This document shows positions 1-8,932 of a DNA stretch of 64,000 bases, piece by piece. The first letter of the stretch is position 1. Every line of letters begins with the position of its first letter. The notes beneath the pieces were generated by a model, which was given only the letters and a program-made list of their open reading frames with translations, had not been told where the DNA came from and searched no databases. The stretch is from CBDBKE01 sp965218055 (GTDB lineage Bacteria > Acidobacteriota > Terriglobia > JAJPHL01 > JAPKYU01), in contig CBDCKA010000002.1 of assembly GCA_965218055.1 (NCBI GenBank), forward strand, positions 2,790,001 to 2,854,000, given 5' to 3'. Made by a program: the position numbers and the translations under genes.

Positions 1-1003
1 ACGGCGACGTGAGGACTATAGAAACGCGGGTGCACCGCTGCCAGGCGGCCGAACAGCAACCCATCGCGCGCCATGGCGTAGGGCACGCGCGCTCCCGAGA
101 GAATGGAGCCATTGAGAGCGCCGAAGATGGAAATCATGGCAGCCAGGGCAACTGCGCTACCGCCCCACCCGCCGAACAAGCGCCGCGCCACGTCGCCTGC
201 CACCCGATCTGAGGAGGACACGTCGGCAGCGGGGAGGACATAGAAGTAGGCCAGGTTGGTCAGGATGTACAGCAGTCCCACTGCCACGGTACCTAGCAGC
301 AGCGAGCGCGGAATGTTCTTCTGTGGATCGGCCACTTCGCCGCCGACCAGATTCAAGTCATTCCATCCCTGGTAGGCCCAGAGCGCTGCCACCAGAGCCA
401 GCACGAAACCGCTGACGGGCGACTCCACCGGCACTGAGGTTCGCAGGTGACTCCACTGGGCGTCTCCCCACTGAGCCCCGAAAACCAACGCGGCCAGCAC
501 CAGCGCCAGCAGCAAGGTGACCTTAAGAATGGTGAGGAAGGTTTGTACGGCGCCGCCGGTTCGGACGCCGAAGTAGTTGACGACACCAAGGACAATCACA
601 GCCGCGATAGCAACTGACTTTGAATGAAGGCCTGGAAATAGAAATGTCAAGTAAAGGGCGAAGGCGGTGGCCAGCGTCGCCACGGCTGCCGTCGTCATCA
701 CCAGAAACTTTGTCCAGCCGTAGAGGAAGCCCCACAGCCGGCCGTAGGCCTCCCGCAGGTAAACGTAGTCGCCGCCGGAGTGCGGCAACATGGCGCCAAT
801 TCGGCGTAGGCCAGAGCCCCGCTGAGCGAGAGCAGGCCGCCAAAGATCCACACCAGAAAGACTGCCTCGGGCGTCCCCACGCCGCGAATCATCGAGCTGG
901 AGACCAGGAAGATACCGCTGCCAACGATGTTGCCTACAACCAACGAGCCGGCGGCCCAGACGCCTAGACCGCGTATCAGCTCGCCGTTGGATTTAGACGA
1001 CAT
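1..1003 (-). pseudogene. APC-family amino-acid permease, frameshifted and cut by the window edge
   Basis: This is an amino-acid/polyamine/organocation transporter of the inner membrane. The N-terminus (start at 1003) has the typical first helix with the VGNIVGSGIF motif (substrate-binding unwound region of TM1), then TM2 ending in AYAEL. There the frame is lost: near position 800 one base appears to be missing. In the next frame the expected continuation (LPHSGGDYVYLREAYG, then FLYGWTKFLV) is intact and runs without a break to position 1. About 330 residues are present; the C-terminal helices lie outside the window. The start overlaps the end of the symporter gene by 11 bases, so the two are probably cotranscribed. 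Either a real inactivating deletion or a single-base sequence error; the otherwise perfect second frame favours a recent mutation or an error. Confidence 0.8.
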
Positions 1004-2465
1004 CGGTGCTCCCCGAAGGGCTTGCCAGGGCAGGAGTCCAAAGCAGGCTGGCCAGGTAGCCCACCGAAAAGGTGACCGTGGTTCCGATCAGCACGTACCA
1101 GGTCCAGGCGATTGGGGTCCACTGCCATACGTAGATCATCACCGCCAGCCCGCAGACCATGCCCACGATGGAGCCGTTCTCGTTGGCGCGCCGCGTCAAC
1201 ACTCCCAGCAGGAACGTGCCCAGCAGGGAGCCGAAGGCGACCGACGCGATGCTCAGTCCCATCTCAAACACCGAGGTGCGCCACTGGGCGGCGGCCATGG
1301 CAATCCCAATCAGGATGATGCCCCACAGCAGCGTGGCCCCCCGCGAGGCCCTCAGGTAGTGGGCTTCGCTGCGCCCGGGCGCCAGGTGCGCCCGGTAAAA
1401 ATCCACCACCGAGGTGGAGGCCAGCGCATTCAGCGCGGCGCTCAGGTTGGCCATGGCGGCCGCCAGGATGGCGGCCACCACCAGGCCGGCCAGCACCGGC
1501 GGGAAACGCTCGGCGATGAAGATGGGGAAGATGGCGTCGGGGCGGGGGAAGGGCTGCGCCGGCGGGAAGTGCTGGTAGTAGGCGAACAGCATGACCCCGA
1601 TCAGAAGGAACAAAGTGAACTGGAACAAGATCACCACCCAGCTGGCGAACAGGGCACGGCGGGCCTGACGCTCGTCGCGGGCAGCCAGCAGCCGCTGCAC
1701 CATTAGCTGATCGGTGCCGTGGCTGGCGGTGGTCAGAAACATGCCGCCCAGGATGCCCGCCCAGAAGGTGTAGGTCTTGGTAACGGAGAAGGTGAAATCG
1801 AAGACCGCCAACTTGTTGCCGTGCTCGCCGGCCAGCGTCACGACCTCGCTCCAGCCGCCCGGCACCAGCTGGAGCAGCATCCAAAAGCTGAGCAGGGCGC
1901 CGGCAACGTAAATGCACATCTGGATCACTTCGGTCCAGATAACTGCGGTCAGGCCGCCTTCGAAGGTGTAGAACAGCGTCAGCGCCGTGATGAGTAACAC
2001 CGAGGCCAGCTCCCCTGTGCCGAGAACCACGCTCACCAGGATGGCAATGGCAAACACGCGCACGCCTTCGGCCACGCTCCGGATCACCAGGAAGGCGGCG
2101 GCGGTGACGAGCTTCAGTCGCGGGCCAAAGCGCCGCTCGATGAGCTGGTAAGCAGTGAACAGCTCCCCCTTAAAGTAGTGCGGCAACAGCAGCGCGCTGA
2201 TGACCACCCTCGCCAGCAGGTAGCCAAACACCACCTGGAGGAAGCCCAGGTTGCCGTAGTAGGCGATGCCTGGCGTCCCAATGATGGTGAGGATGCTGGT
2301 TTCGGCGGAAACGATGGAAAGCGCAATCGCCCACCAGGGGACGGTGCGGCCCCCCAGGAAGTAGTCTTTCAGCGAATGCTGGGACTTGCGGAAGCGGGCG
2401 CCAAAGGCGGTGATGCCAAGCAGGTAGACAACGATCACCGCCAAGTCCACAAAACCCAACCCCAC
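993..2465 (-). CDS. Sodium:solute symporter (SSS/SSF family)
   Basis: A 490-residue inner-membrane transporter of the solute:sodium symporter family, importing an unidentified small solute with Na+. About 13 hydrophobic segments are visible. Near residues 35-75 it has the family core DYFLGGRTVPWWAIALS followed by SAETSILTIIGTPG, and in the middle HGTDQLMVQRLLAARDERQARRAL (split here over two helices), the conserved SSS loop. The length is normal for the family. It is followed by the broken amino-acid permease (11-base overlap), suggesting a two-transporter operon. The substrate cannot be read from the sequence; the neighbour hints at amino-acid or carboxylate uptake only weakly. Confidence 0.88.
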   Translation of the reverse strand: MGLGFVDLAVIVVYLLGITAFGARFRKSQHSLKDYFLGGRTVPWWAIALSIVSAETSILTIIGTPGIAYYGNLGFLQVVFGYLLARVVISALLLPHYFKGELFTAYQLIERRFGPRLKLVTAAAFLVIRSVAEGVRVFAIAILVSVVLGTGELASVLLITALTLFYTFEGGLTAVIWTEVIQMCIYVAGALLSFWMLLQLVPGGWSEVVTLAGEHGNKLAVFDFTFSVTKTYTFWAGILGGMFLTTASHGTDQLMVQRLLAARDERQARRALFASWVVILFQFTLFLLIGVMLFAYYQHFPPAQPFPRPDAIFPIFIAERFPPVLAGLVVAAILAAAMANLSAALNALASTSVVDFYRAHLAPGRSEAHYLRASRGATLLWGIILIGIAMAAAQWRTSVFEMGLSIASVAFGSLLGTFLLGVLTRRANENGSIVGMVCGLAVMIYVWQWTPIAWTWYVLIGTTVTFSVGYLASLLWTPALASPSGSTDVV

Positions 2466-2717
2466 GCACGCTCCTCACAAGCGAGATCGGTCACACATGG
2501 AATCGACCGCAGACAGAACCGGAAGGATGCTACCACGGTGCACCGCAACAGCAGTAGGTGGCGTGCCATCTCGATTAACTCTCGATTAACTGCGGATGCC
2601 AAACGGCGTTGGGTGTTTTGGAACTGCTCGCTTAGCCCCCGTTTTGCAGACCGTGCATTGGGATGTGCACACAGAACAGCTTCCTGCAAGCGAGTACTAA
2701 AGGCCCTCCATGCAAGC

Positions 2718-3668
2718 TTAGCGGGGGGCGGCTTGGGGCTTGCGCAGCCGGCGGAAGAAGGTGCGGGCGGCTTCAATGTCCCGGGCAATCTGATCCTTAA
2801 GCGCCTCTGCGGAGGAGAATTTGACCTCGTCGCGGAGCCGGTGCCAGAACACCACTTCCATCTGGCTGGCTCCGGGCGGCGGTGGCGCTTCCAAGAGAAA
2901 GCATTCCACGCGTAGTTCGTTGACATCGAAAGTGGGGCTGTAGCCAACGCTTGTCACTGAGGTGGCGCGCTGCCCGTCGCAGATGGTTTCGGTCACGTAG
3001 ATGCCGCAGGCCGGCAGTAGATCGGCATAGGGCGCCAGGTTCAGCGTGGGGACGGCCTCCCTGCGCCCGATGCCGCGCCCGGGCACGATTCGGCCCTGAA
3101 CCGAGAAGCAACGTCCCAACAAGCGGTTGGCCGGTGTTAGTTGCCCTTCTGCAATTAGCTGACGGAGGCGCGAGCTGCTGGCCGCCTGGCCCCGAAGGCG
3201 CACTGCCGGTACCATCTTCACCGCAAATCCCGACTGGCGTCCCAGCTCCACCAGCGCGTGCACGTCACCGGCCTGCCGGTGCCCAAAGCGGAAATTTCCA
3301 CCGACAATGATTTCCCGCGCGCCCAGACGCTCCGTCAGAATTTGGCGCGCAAACTGTTCCGGGGTCAGTTGCGACAGTTCCCGGGTGAAAGGCAGCACCA
3401 GCACGCCGGCCAGGCCCGCTTGCTCCAGCAGGGCGAGCTTCATGGGCAGCGGGGTGACCAGGCGCGGCACGCGCTCGGGAGCCACAATATGGGTCGGGTG
3501 CGGATCGAAGGTGAGCAGCAACGGCGTGCCGCCAGCCTCAGTCGCGCGTCGGCAGACGATTTCCAGGATGCGCCGGTGTCCTAGATGGACCCCGTCGAAG
3601 TTGCCGATGGTGAGAACGGGGTACGGCAGTCCTCCGGGAAACTCCTCGAGGCTGCGCCAGACGCTCAC
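2718..3668 (-). CDS. ribF: Bifunctional riboflavin kinase / FAD synthetase RibF
   Basis: Makes FMN from riboflavin and ATP, then FAD from FMN and ATP, in the cytoplasm. The N-terminal nucleotidyltransferase half shows GNFDGVHLGHR (residues ~22-32) and the later SSSRLRQLI motif. The C-terminal riboflavin-kinase half (from ~185) has the GR..AVPTLNL segment that binds Mg-ATP and flavin. At 316 residues the length is standard. The start is a GTG at 3668 overlapping the stop of the upstream PhnP-like gene (GTGA), so translation is coupled. It is the last gene of the DUF1844-PhnP-RibF trio. Confidence 0.93.
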   Translation of the reverse strand: MSVWRSLEEFPGGLPYPVLTIGNFDGVHLGHRRILEIVCRRATEAGGTPLLLTFDPHPTHIVAPERVPRLVTPLPMKLALLEQAGLAGVLVLPFTRELSQLTPEQFARQILTERLGAREIIVGGNFRFGHRQAGDVHALVELGRQSGFAVKMVPAVRLRGQAASSSRLRQLIAEGQLTPANRLLGRCFSVQGRIVPGRGIGRREAVPTLNLAPYADLLPACGIYVTETICDGQRATSVTSVGYSPTFDVNELRVECFLLEAPPPPGASQMEVVFWHRLRDEVKFSSAEALKDQIARDIEAARTFFRRLRKPQAAPR

Positions 3669-4435
3669 AGTTCGACCTCCACCTGCAGGCCGTCGTAGCA
3701 GAGCCGAACCTGTTCCGGCAGGCTGGCGTTGGTCTCCTCGTGGGCCAGGTCGTGGGCGATGTGAGTGAGGAAGGCGCGGCGCGGCCGCAGACGAGCGACG
3801 TGCTCCAGCGCTTGCTCGACAGTGCAGTGCGTGGGGTGCGGTGCGTGGCGCAGCGCGTCCAGGAAGACGACGTCCAGACCTTCCAGCAGCGCGTAGGAAC
3901 GCTCCGGGATCTGGCCGTAGTCGGTCAGGTAGGCGGCACTGCCAAAGCGAAAACCCAGCACCTCCATGAAGCCGTGCAGCAACGGCACGGGGATGAAGCT
4001 CGCGCCGAAGAGCTCCAGCGGTCCGTCCAGCACGTGGGCCGCTACCTGAGGCACTCCCCCGAACGGCGCGTTGCCGCCAAAGATGTAGTGGAACGTCCGG
4101 CGGATGGAGGCAATCGTCTTGCGGCTGCCGTAAATGGCGACCGCGCTGTTCTGGTGGAAATTGAAAGGGCGTATGTCGTCCAGCCCCAGGATGTGGTCTG
4201 CGTGGGGGTGTGTGAAGAGCACGGCATCCAGCCGCGACAGGCCGGCGCGCAGGGCCTGGAAGCGGAAGTCGGGTGTGGTGTCGATGACCACGTTGCGCCC
4301 GCCGTATTGCACCAGTAGCGACGGACGGGTGCGCTTGTCCCGCGGATTCTGGGATAGGCAGACCCGGCAGCGGCAGCCAATGGTGGGCACCCCCAGGGAG
4401 GTTCCCGAGCCCAGTACGGTCAGCAGCGCGGTCAC
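3665..4435 (-). CDS. PhnP-like MBL-fold metallo-hydrolase
   Basis: A 256-residue metallo-beta-lactamase-fold hydrolase resembling the phosphoribosyl cyclic phosphodiesterase PhnP. The HxHxDH metal site is THPHADHILGLDD (residues ~76-88). Further ligands are probably the His of PLLHGF, the Asp of LTDYG and the His near DALRHAPHPTH. The N-terminus carries the Cys-rich segment GCRCRVCLSQNP that in PhnP-type enzymes binds a structural zinc. The start is GTG at 4435, overlapping the DUF1844 stop. No phosphonate (phn) genes are nearby, so a C-P-lyase role is doubtful; a housekeeping phosphodiesterase is more likely. Confidence 0.88.
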   Translation of the reverse strand: MTALLTVLGSGTSLGVPTIGCRCRVCLSQNPRDKRTRPSLLVQYGGRNVVIDTTPDFRFQALRAGLSRLDAVLFTHPHADHILGLDDIRPFNFHQNSAVAIYGSRKTIASIRRTFHYIFGGNAPFGGVPQVAAHVLDGPLELFGASFIPVPLLHGFMEVLGFRFGSAAYLTDYGQIPERSYALLEGLDVVFLDALRHAPHPTHCTVEQALEHVARLRPRRAFLTHIAHDLAHEETNASLPEQVRLCYDGLQVEVEL

Positions 4436-4932
4436 GGCGCGTTCGAGTACTTGCGGTTGAGTTCCATCCAGGCCATTCGCAGCTCGTAGATGCTGTTCTC
4501 CAGCAGACCCTGTTCGTCGGCCGTCAAATTGCCGCGGGTCTTTTCCGCGAGCAGCGACAGCATGTCAATCGTGTCGCGGGCCCCGTAAAGGTCCGGCTCT
4601 AGCGGCTGAGCCGGGTCGGTCCTCAGCAGTCCCAGTTGCAGCATGGCTGTCTGGGCGAAGAAGACCACAATCTTGTCAAAGGAGGGACCGATGCCGGCTC
4701 CGACGGCTGCGTATTGCTGGGGCCCCGGATCGGATTCGACTAAGGCCGGCTCGGCTTCGACTAACGGTGCTGGGGCCGGCGGTGCTGAGGCGGCCGGCTC
4801 CACGGGCGGGGGCGGCGGTGGAGGCGTCGGCTCCGGCCGCGGAGCATCCTGGGCCCCTTCGCGCAGGTCTCCTTCCGACGTGATTCTGCGCCGGTCTGTC
4901 ACCTGCAATTCCGGCTGCTTTTCCTCTGCCAT
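4432..4932 (-). CDS. DUF1844 domain protein
   Basis: A small cytoplasmic protein of unknown function (166 residues from the preferred ATG at 4932; an in-frame ATG at 4971 would add 13 residues). The N-terminal half is Pro/Ala-rich low complexity (residues ~20-75). The C-terminal half is the DUF1844 domain: KIVVFFAQTAMLQLGLL, then a helix pair with DTIDMLSLLAEKTRGNLT and a conserved end that includes ELRMAWMEL. DUF1844 is common in Acidobacteria and Deltaproteobacteria, often beside MBL hydrolases as here. Its stop overlaps the GTG start of the PhnP-like gene. Confidence 0.82.
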   Translation of the reverse strand: MAEEKQPELQVTDRRRITSEGDLREGAQDAPRPEPTPPPPPPPVEPAASAPPAPAPLVEAEPALVESDPGPQQYAAVGAGIGPSFDKIVVFFAQTAMLQLGLLRTDPAQPLEPDLYGARDTIDMLSLLAEKTRGNLTADEQGLLENSIYELRMAWMELNRKYSNAP

Positions 4933-5083
4933 CAGCCCTGTTCGCCTCCAGCTAAACCCCAAGTTTAGCATAGCCGCGTGGCCGGGCTGTGGGAGGCAGT
5001 AGCCGCCTTCGCGGCCGACTGCGTTGTCCCAGACGCGATCACTCTGTTAGTCTGGTCGACTAGTCTGGTCCAGTTCGCAATCT

Positions 5084-5905
5084 ATGGCGAGTGAACAATT
5101 TGCCGACTTAGTGGCGCTGATGGCGCGGCTGCGCGCGCCCGACGGGTGTCCCTGGGACCGCGCCCAAACCTTTGACTCCATCAAGCCCTATCTGCTGGAA
5201 GAGACCTACGAAGTGGTGGATGCCATTGACCAGCGTGACTTTGAGGAACTGAAAAGCGAACTGGGAGACCTGCTGCTACAGGTAGTCTTCTTTTCCCAGA
5301 TGGCAGCCGAGCAGGGCCACTTCACGATGGATGACGTGATCCAGCGCATTCACACCAAGATGGTGCACCGGCATCCACACGTCTTCGGCGACGCCGAGGC
5401 CCGCACTCCCGGCGACGTGCTGCGCCGCTGGGAGGAACTCAAGGCTGAGGAGCAGCACCAGCATGCCGGACGGCAAGGCGAGTCACCGCGGGGTGCTTTT
5501 CTACTGGACGGGGTGGGGCACGCCATGCCTGCGCTGCTTGAAGCCTACCAGCTCAACGCCCGCGCTTCCTCTGTGGGCTTCGACTGGCCGCGCATCGAAG
5601 AGTTGCTGGAGAAGGTCAGCGAGGAGCGGGAGGAACTACGCCAGGCACTGGCCGAAGCCGAGCCTGAGCGCCGGCACCAGCGCTGCCAGGAGGAGGTAGG
5701 CGACCTGTTGTTCGTGGCCGTCAACGTGGCCCGTTTCCTGGGATTGGAACCGGAAAGCGCCCTGCGCCGCACCAATGACAAGTTCCGCCGACGATTCGGC
5801 TGGCTGGAGGCGCGCCTCGCCGAGCGTGGCAAGAAGCCGTCCGAGGCCACGCTGGAGGAGATGGAAGAGTTGTGGCAGCGTTCCAAGAGTGAGGCGCTCG
5901 GATGA
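5084..5905 (+). CDS. mazG: Nucleoside triphosphate pyrophosphohydrolase MazG
   Basis: Hydrolyses (d)NTPs to NMP and pyrophosphate, cleaning damaged nucleotides from the pool. The 273-residue protein has the duplicated MazG layout. Domain 1 opens with LRAPDGCPWDRAQTFDSIKPY, then the Mg-binding EETYEVVDAI and ELGDLLLQVVFF. Domain 2 has EKVSEEREELRQAL followed by EEVGDLLFVAVNVARFLG. Start ATG at 5084. The stop overlaps the ATG of the next gene (ATGA), indicating coupling. Confidence 0.93.
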   Translation: MASEQFADLVALMARLRAPDGCPWDRAQTFDSIKPYLLEETYEVVDAIDQRDFEELKSELGDLLLQVVFFSQMAAEQGHFTMDDVIQRIHTKMVHRHPHVFGDAEARTPGDVLRRWEELKAEEQHQHAGRQGESPRGAFLLDGVGHAMPALLEAYQLNARASSVGFDWPRIEELLEKVSEEREELRQALAEAEPERRHQRCQEEVGDLLFVAVNVARFLGLEPESALRRTNDKFRRRFGWLEARLAERGKKPSEATLEEMEELWQRSKSEALG

Positions 5906-6642
5906 GCCAGGAGGAACTCACCTACCGCGCCTGCGCCACCCTGGACGAGTTTGGCCAGTGTGTGCAGGTGCAGAAGGCCATCTGGGACTTTGCTGACCTG
6001 GACGCACTGCCAGTCCGGCTCTTCGTGGTGGCGCAGCAGATTGGCGGCCACAACTTTGGAGCGTTCAAGCCGTCCGGTGGCCTGGTGGGTTTCCTAGTGG
6101 CGCTGCCGGGGATCCGCCAGGGCCAGCCCTATCTGCACTCGCAAATGCTAGGCGTGCTGCCCGAGTATCAGAACCGACAGGTGGCCCGCCGGCTGAAGCT
6201 GCTGCAGCGCGCCGATGCGCTGACCCGCGGCATTCGCCTGGTGAAGTGGACATTTGATCCGTTGGAGTTGAAGAACGCCTTTTTCAACCTGGAACGCCTG
6301 GGAGTGCTAGCACGGCGATACGTTCCCAACCTGTACGGGGTGAGTTCCTCCTCGTTGCATGGGCGCCTGCCAACCGACCGGCTGGTGGCCGAGTGGTGGG
6401 TGGACACGCCCCGCGTGTCCCGAGTGCTCGGGGGCGGGCCGGGCAGTTGCGGCCCGGCGCTTCGCCTGCATGTGTCGGCCGAGATTGGCGAACTCAAACG
6501 TGCGGACCCGGAGCAGGCGCGGGAAATTCAACAGCGTCTCCGAGCGGAGTTCGAGAAGGCTTTTGCCGAAGGCTGGATCGTGACTGGCTTTGACCGAAAC
6601 GGAGCGTATTTGTTGGAAAAGGGGGAAATCGCGTCGTTGTAG
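5902..6642 (+). CDS. GNAT-superfamily acetyltransferase (COG3375 type)
   Basis: A 246-residue predicted GNAT-fold protein of the COG3375 family. The N-terminal half holds the recognisable acetyl-CoA-binding strand-loop-helix: YLHSQMLGVLPEYQNRQVARRLK, here interrupted only by this description (HSQMLGV, then QNRQVARRL, ~residues 74-98). It is followed by WTFDPLELKNAFFNLERLG, a stretch diagnostic of this family. It lies between mazG (ATGA overlap) and menC. In many bacteria this family sits beside menC, and it has been suspected of a part in menaquinone or related metabolism. The substrate is unknown. Confidence 0.8.
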   Translation: MSQEELTYRACATLDEFGQCVQVQKAIWDFADLDALPVRLFVVAQQIGGHNFGAFKPSGGLVGFLVALPGIRQGQPYLHSQMLGVLPEYQNRQVARRLKLLQRADALTRGIRLVKWTFDPLELKNAFFNLERLGVLARRYVPNLYGVSSSSLHGRLPTDRLVAEWWVDTPRVSRVLGGGPGSCGPALRLHVSAEIGELKRADPEQAREIQQRLRAEFEKAFAEGWIVTGFDRNGAYLLEKGEIASL

Positions 6643-6721
6643 GGGCAGGGCATGCTAGGCCCGCCGAACGTTGCAGCGTGTATCGCCCTCAGGATTCCCT
6701 GGGGCATGCAGGATGCTGGCC

Positions 6722-7828
6722 ATGAAACTGGGGAAAATCGTGCTTCGCGAAATCCGCATGCCGCTGGTGTCCCACTTTGAAACCAGCTTTGGGCGTACCA
6801 CGGACCGTCGGATTGTACTGGTTGAGGTGCAGGCCGAGGGCGGCTCGGGCTGGGGCGAGGTGACGGCGCCGGAGCATCCGTTGTACAACGAGGAGACCAC
6901 CGAGACGGCCTGGCACATCCTCCGCGACTATGTCGCACCGCGCCTGCTCGGTCGGGAGCTGCGCTGCGCCGAGGAGATCGGCGGGCTGCTTGGTCACATC
7001 CGCGGCCACAACATGGCCAAAGCAAGCGTGGAAGCCGCGGCCTGGGACCTGGAAGCGCGCCTGAACGGCCGGCCCTTGTGGCAGCACCTCGGCGGGCGCC
7101 ACCAGGAGATTCCCTGTGGCGTCTCCATCGGCATTCAGGACACGGTGGAGGCGCTGCTCGAGCGCATTCAGAGCGAGCTGAATGCCGGCTACCAGCGCAT
7201 CAAAATCAAGATCAAGCCGGGCTGGGACCTGGACGTAGTGGCCCAGGTACGGGAAAAATTTCCTGCCATTCGCCTGATGGTGGACGCCAATTCGGCCTAT
7301 ACGCTGGCCGACACCGACCACTTGAAGCAGCTCGACGAGTACTACCTGATGATGATCGAACAGCCTCTGGCCTACTACGACCTGCTGGACCATGCCCGCC
7401 TGCAACAGCGGTTACAGACGCCGATCTGCCTGGACGAGTCCATCCGGAACCTGCGGCTGGCGGAGCAGGCCATCGAGCTGGGCGCGGCGCGCATCCTGAA
7501 CCTCAAACTGGGCCGGGTCGGCGGCTTCGCGGAGGCGCGCCGCATTCACGACGCGGCTCAGGCGGCCGGCATCCCGGTCTGGTGCGGCGGCATGCTGGAG
7601 TCGGGCATTGGCCGCGCGCACAACATCGCTCTTTCCACCCTGGAGAACTTCGTGCTGCCCGGCGACGTCTCGGCCAGCCGCCGCTATTGGGCGCACGACA
7701 TCATCTTGCCGCCGGTGGAAGTGACCCCGCGCGGGACCATCCTGGTGAGCGACTCTCCCGGACTGGGCTTCGAGATGGATCTGGATCACATTGAGACCCT
7801 TACCGCCAGAAAAGAGGAACTCCGCTGA
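6722..7828 (+). CDS. menC: o-Succinylbenzoate synthase MenC (enolase superfamily)
   Basis: Dehydrates SHCHC to o-succinylbenzoate in menaquinone biosynthesis. The 368-residue protein (ATG at 6722 chosen because MKLGKIVLREIRMPL is the family's N-terminus; an ATG at 6671 is in frame) has the enolase-superfamily barrel. It shows the catalytic Lys in IKIKIKPGWD, metal ligands Asp in MVDANSAY, Glu in MIEQPLAYYD and Asp in CLDESI, and the second Lys in LNLKLGRVGG. Some members of this subgroup are promiscuous N-succinylamino-acid racemases, so that activity is an alternative. The preceding COG3375 gene supports the MenC family call. Confidence 0.86.
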   Translation: MKLGKIVLREIRMPLVSHFETSFGRTTDRRIVLVEVQAEGGSGWGEVTAPEHPLYNEETTETAWHILRDYVAPRLLGRELRCAEEIGGLLGHIRGHNMAKASVEAAAWDLEARLNGRPLWQHLGGRHQEIPCGVSIGIQDTVEALLERIQSELNAGYQRIKIKIKPGWDLDVVAQVREKFPAIRLMVDANSAYTLADTDHLKQLDEYYLMMIEQPLAYYDLLDHARLQQRLQTPICLDESIRNLRLAEQAIELGAARILNLKLGRVGGFAEARRIHDAAQAAGIPVWCGGMLESGIGRAHNIALSTLENFVLPGDVSASRRYWAHDIILPPVEVTPRGTILVSDSPGLGFEMDLDHIETLTARKEELR

Positions 7829-7842
7829 AGCATCACAGCATT

Positions 7843-8775
7843 TTGCCCGCGCCGGAGGCGATGGTGCCGGTGGCGCTAGAAGCGGAACACCGCCCGCCGA
7901 CGATTTCCCGTCCCCGCCTATACCTGCTGCTCGGGCTGATGGTCATGGCGTGGTCCGGCAACTTCATCATGGGCAAGGTCGCGCTGCGCGAGTTTCCTGT
8001 CCTCACCCTGGGCACCCTGCGCGTCGTGCTGGCCGCCGGCCTGCTGGTGGCCTACTTTATTGCCCGGCGGGGCCTGGCTGGGTTCCGGCCGCTCCGCCGC
8101 GAATGGAAGCTGGTGGTGCTGCTGGCTCTATTCGGCGTCCTCATCAACCAATTCTTTTTCGTTGCCGGCTTAAGTCGCACCAGCGTGGCTCATGCCTCAC
8201 TGATCGTCTGCCTCAACCCCGTGTTCGTCCTCGTCCTTGCTCGCCTGTACAGGCTGGAGGCGTTTACCGCACTGAAGATCGCAGGGCTGGCTATCTCCAT
8301 AGCGGGGGTGGCGGTGCTGGTTGGCGAGCAGCAGCCGGGACGCGGGCCCTCCCTGTTGGGCGACCTGCTCACCTTGACCGCGGCGGTCGCCTTCGCCTTC
8401 TACATCGTGCTCGGCAAGAAGCTTACGCAGCGCCTTGATGCGCTTTCGCTGACTACCTTCACCCACTCGCTGTCCGCCTTGGTATTGCTGCCCTACGCGG
8501 TGAGCTGCCTGCTCACTGGAGACGTCCAAGGGGTCAGTGTCCGGGGCTGGCTGGGGTTGGCGTACATGGCTGGCTGCGGTTCGGTGGCCGCCTACCTGAT
8601 TTTTTACTACACGCTGCGCTTCATTTCTACAACCCAGATAGCGGCCCTGGCTTATTTGCAACCGGTGATAGCCACCGGTCTGGGACTGTGGCTGTTGAAC
8701 GAACCGGTGACCGCGCACTTGCTGGTGGGCGCTGCCATCGTCTTCCTCGGAGTTTACCTCACCCAGAAGGGCTAG
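7843..8775 (+). CDS. EamA/DMT-family transporter
   Basis: A 10-TM drug/metabolite-transporter superfamily protein with two EamA repeats. The first begins with VMAWSGNFIMGKVAL, the second around residue 170 with LLTLTAAVAFAFYIVLGKKL. The end, VFLGVYLTQKG, is typical. The start is uncertain: a TTG at 7843 (310 residues) or the ATG at 7861 (304 residues); both leave the first helix complete. It follows menC by only 14 bases and is likely cotranscribed. The exported metabolite cannot be inferred. Confidence 0.87.
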   Translation: MPAPEAMVPVALEAEHRPPTISRPRLYLLLGLMVMAWSGNFIMGKVALREFPVLTLGTLRVVLAAGLLVAYFIARRGLAGFRPLRREWKLVVLLALFGVLINQFFFVAGLSRTSVAHASLIVCLNPVFVLVLARLYRLEAFTALKIAGLAISIAGVAVLVGEQQPGRGPSLLGDLLTLTAAVAFAFYIVLGKKLTQRLDALSLTTFTHSLSALVLLPYAVSCLLTGDVQGVSVRGWLGLAYMAGCGSVAAYLIFYYTLRFISTTQIAALAYLQPVIATGLGLWLLNEPVTAHLLVGAAIVFLGVYLTQKG

Positions 8776-8932
8776 GCTGTAGTTGTAACCGAACGGCCGT
8801 TAGCCGCATCTAACGTCTGTGGGTAATGTTCTTTCGTGTGGCAGGCGGCGCCAGGTGTGCTAGCCTGAACTCCTGTAGGGTGGCAAGGCATTACGACAGA
8901 CGGTCAAGGAACTACAACAGAGGAGAAAGCTT

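Noticed and set aside
2466..2717. Riboswitch upstream of the symporter or ribF
   Set aside because: No FMN, TPP or cobalamin consensus elements could be recognised in this 250-base gap.
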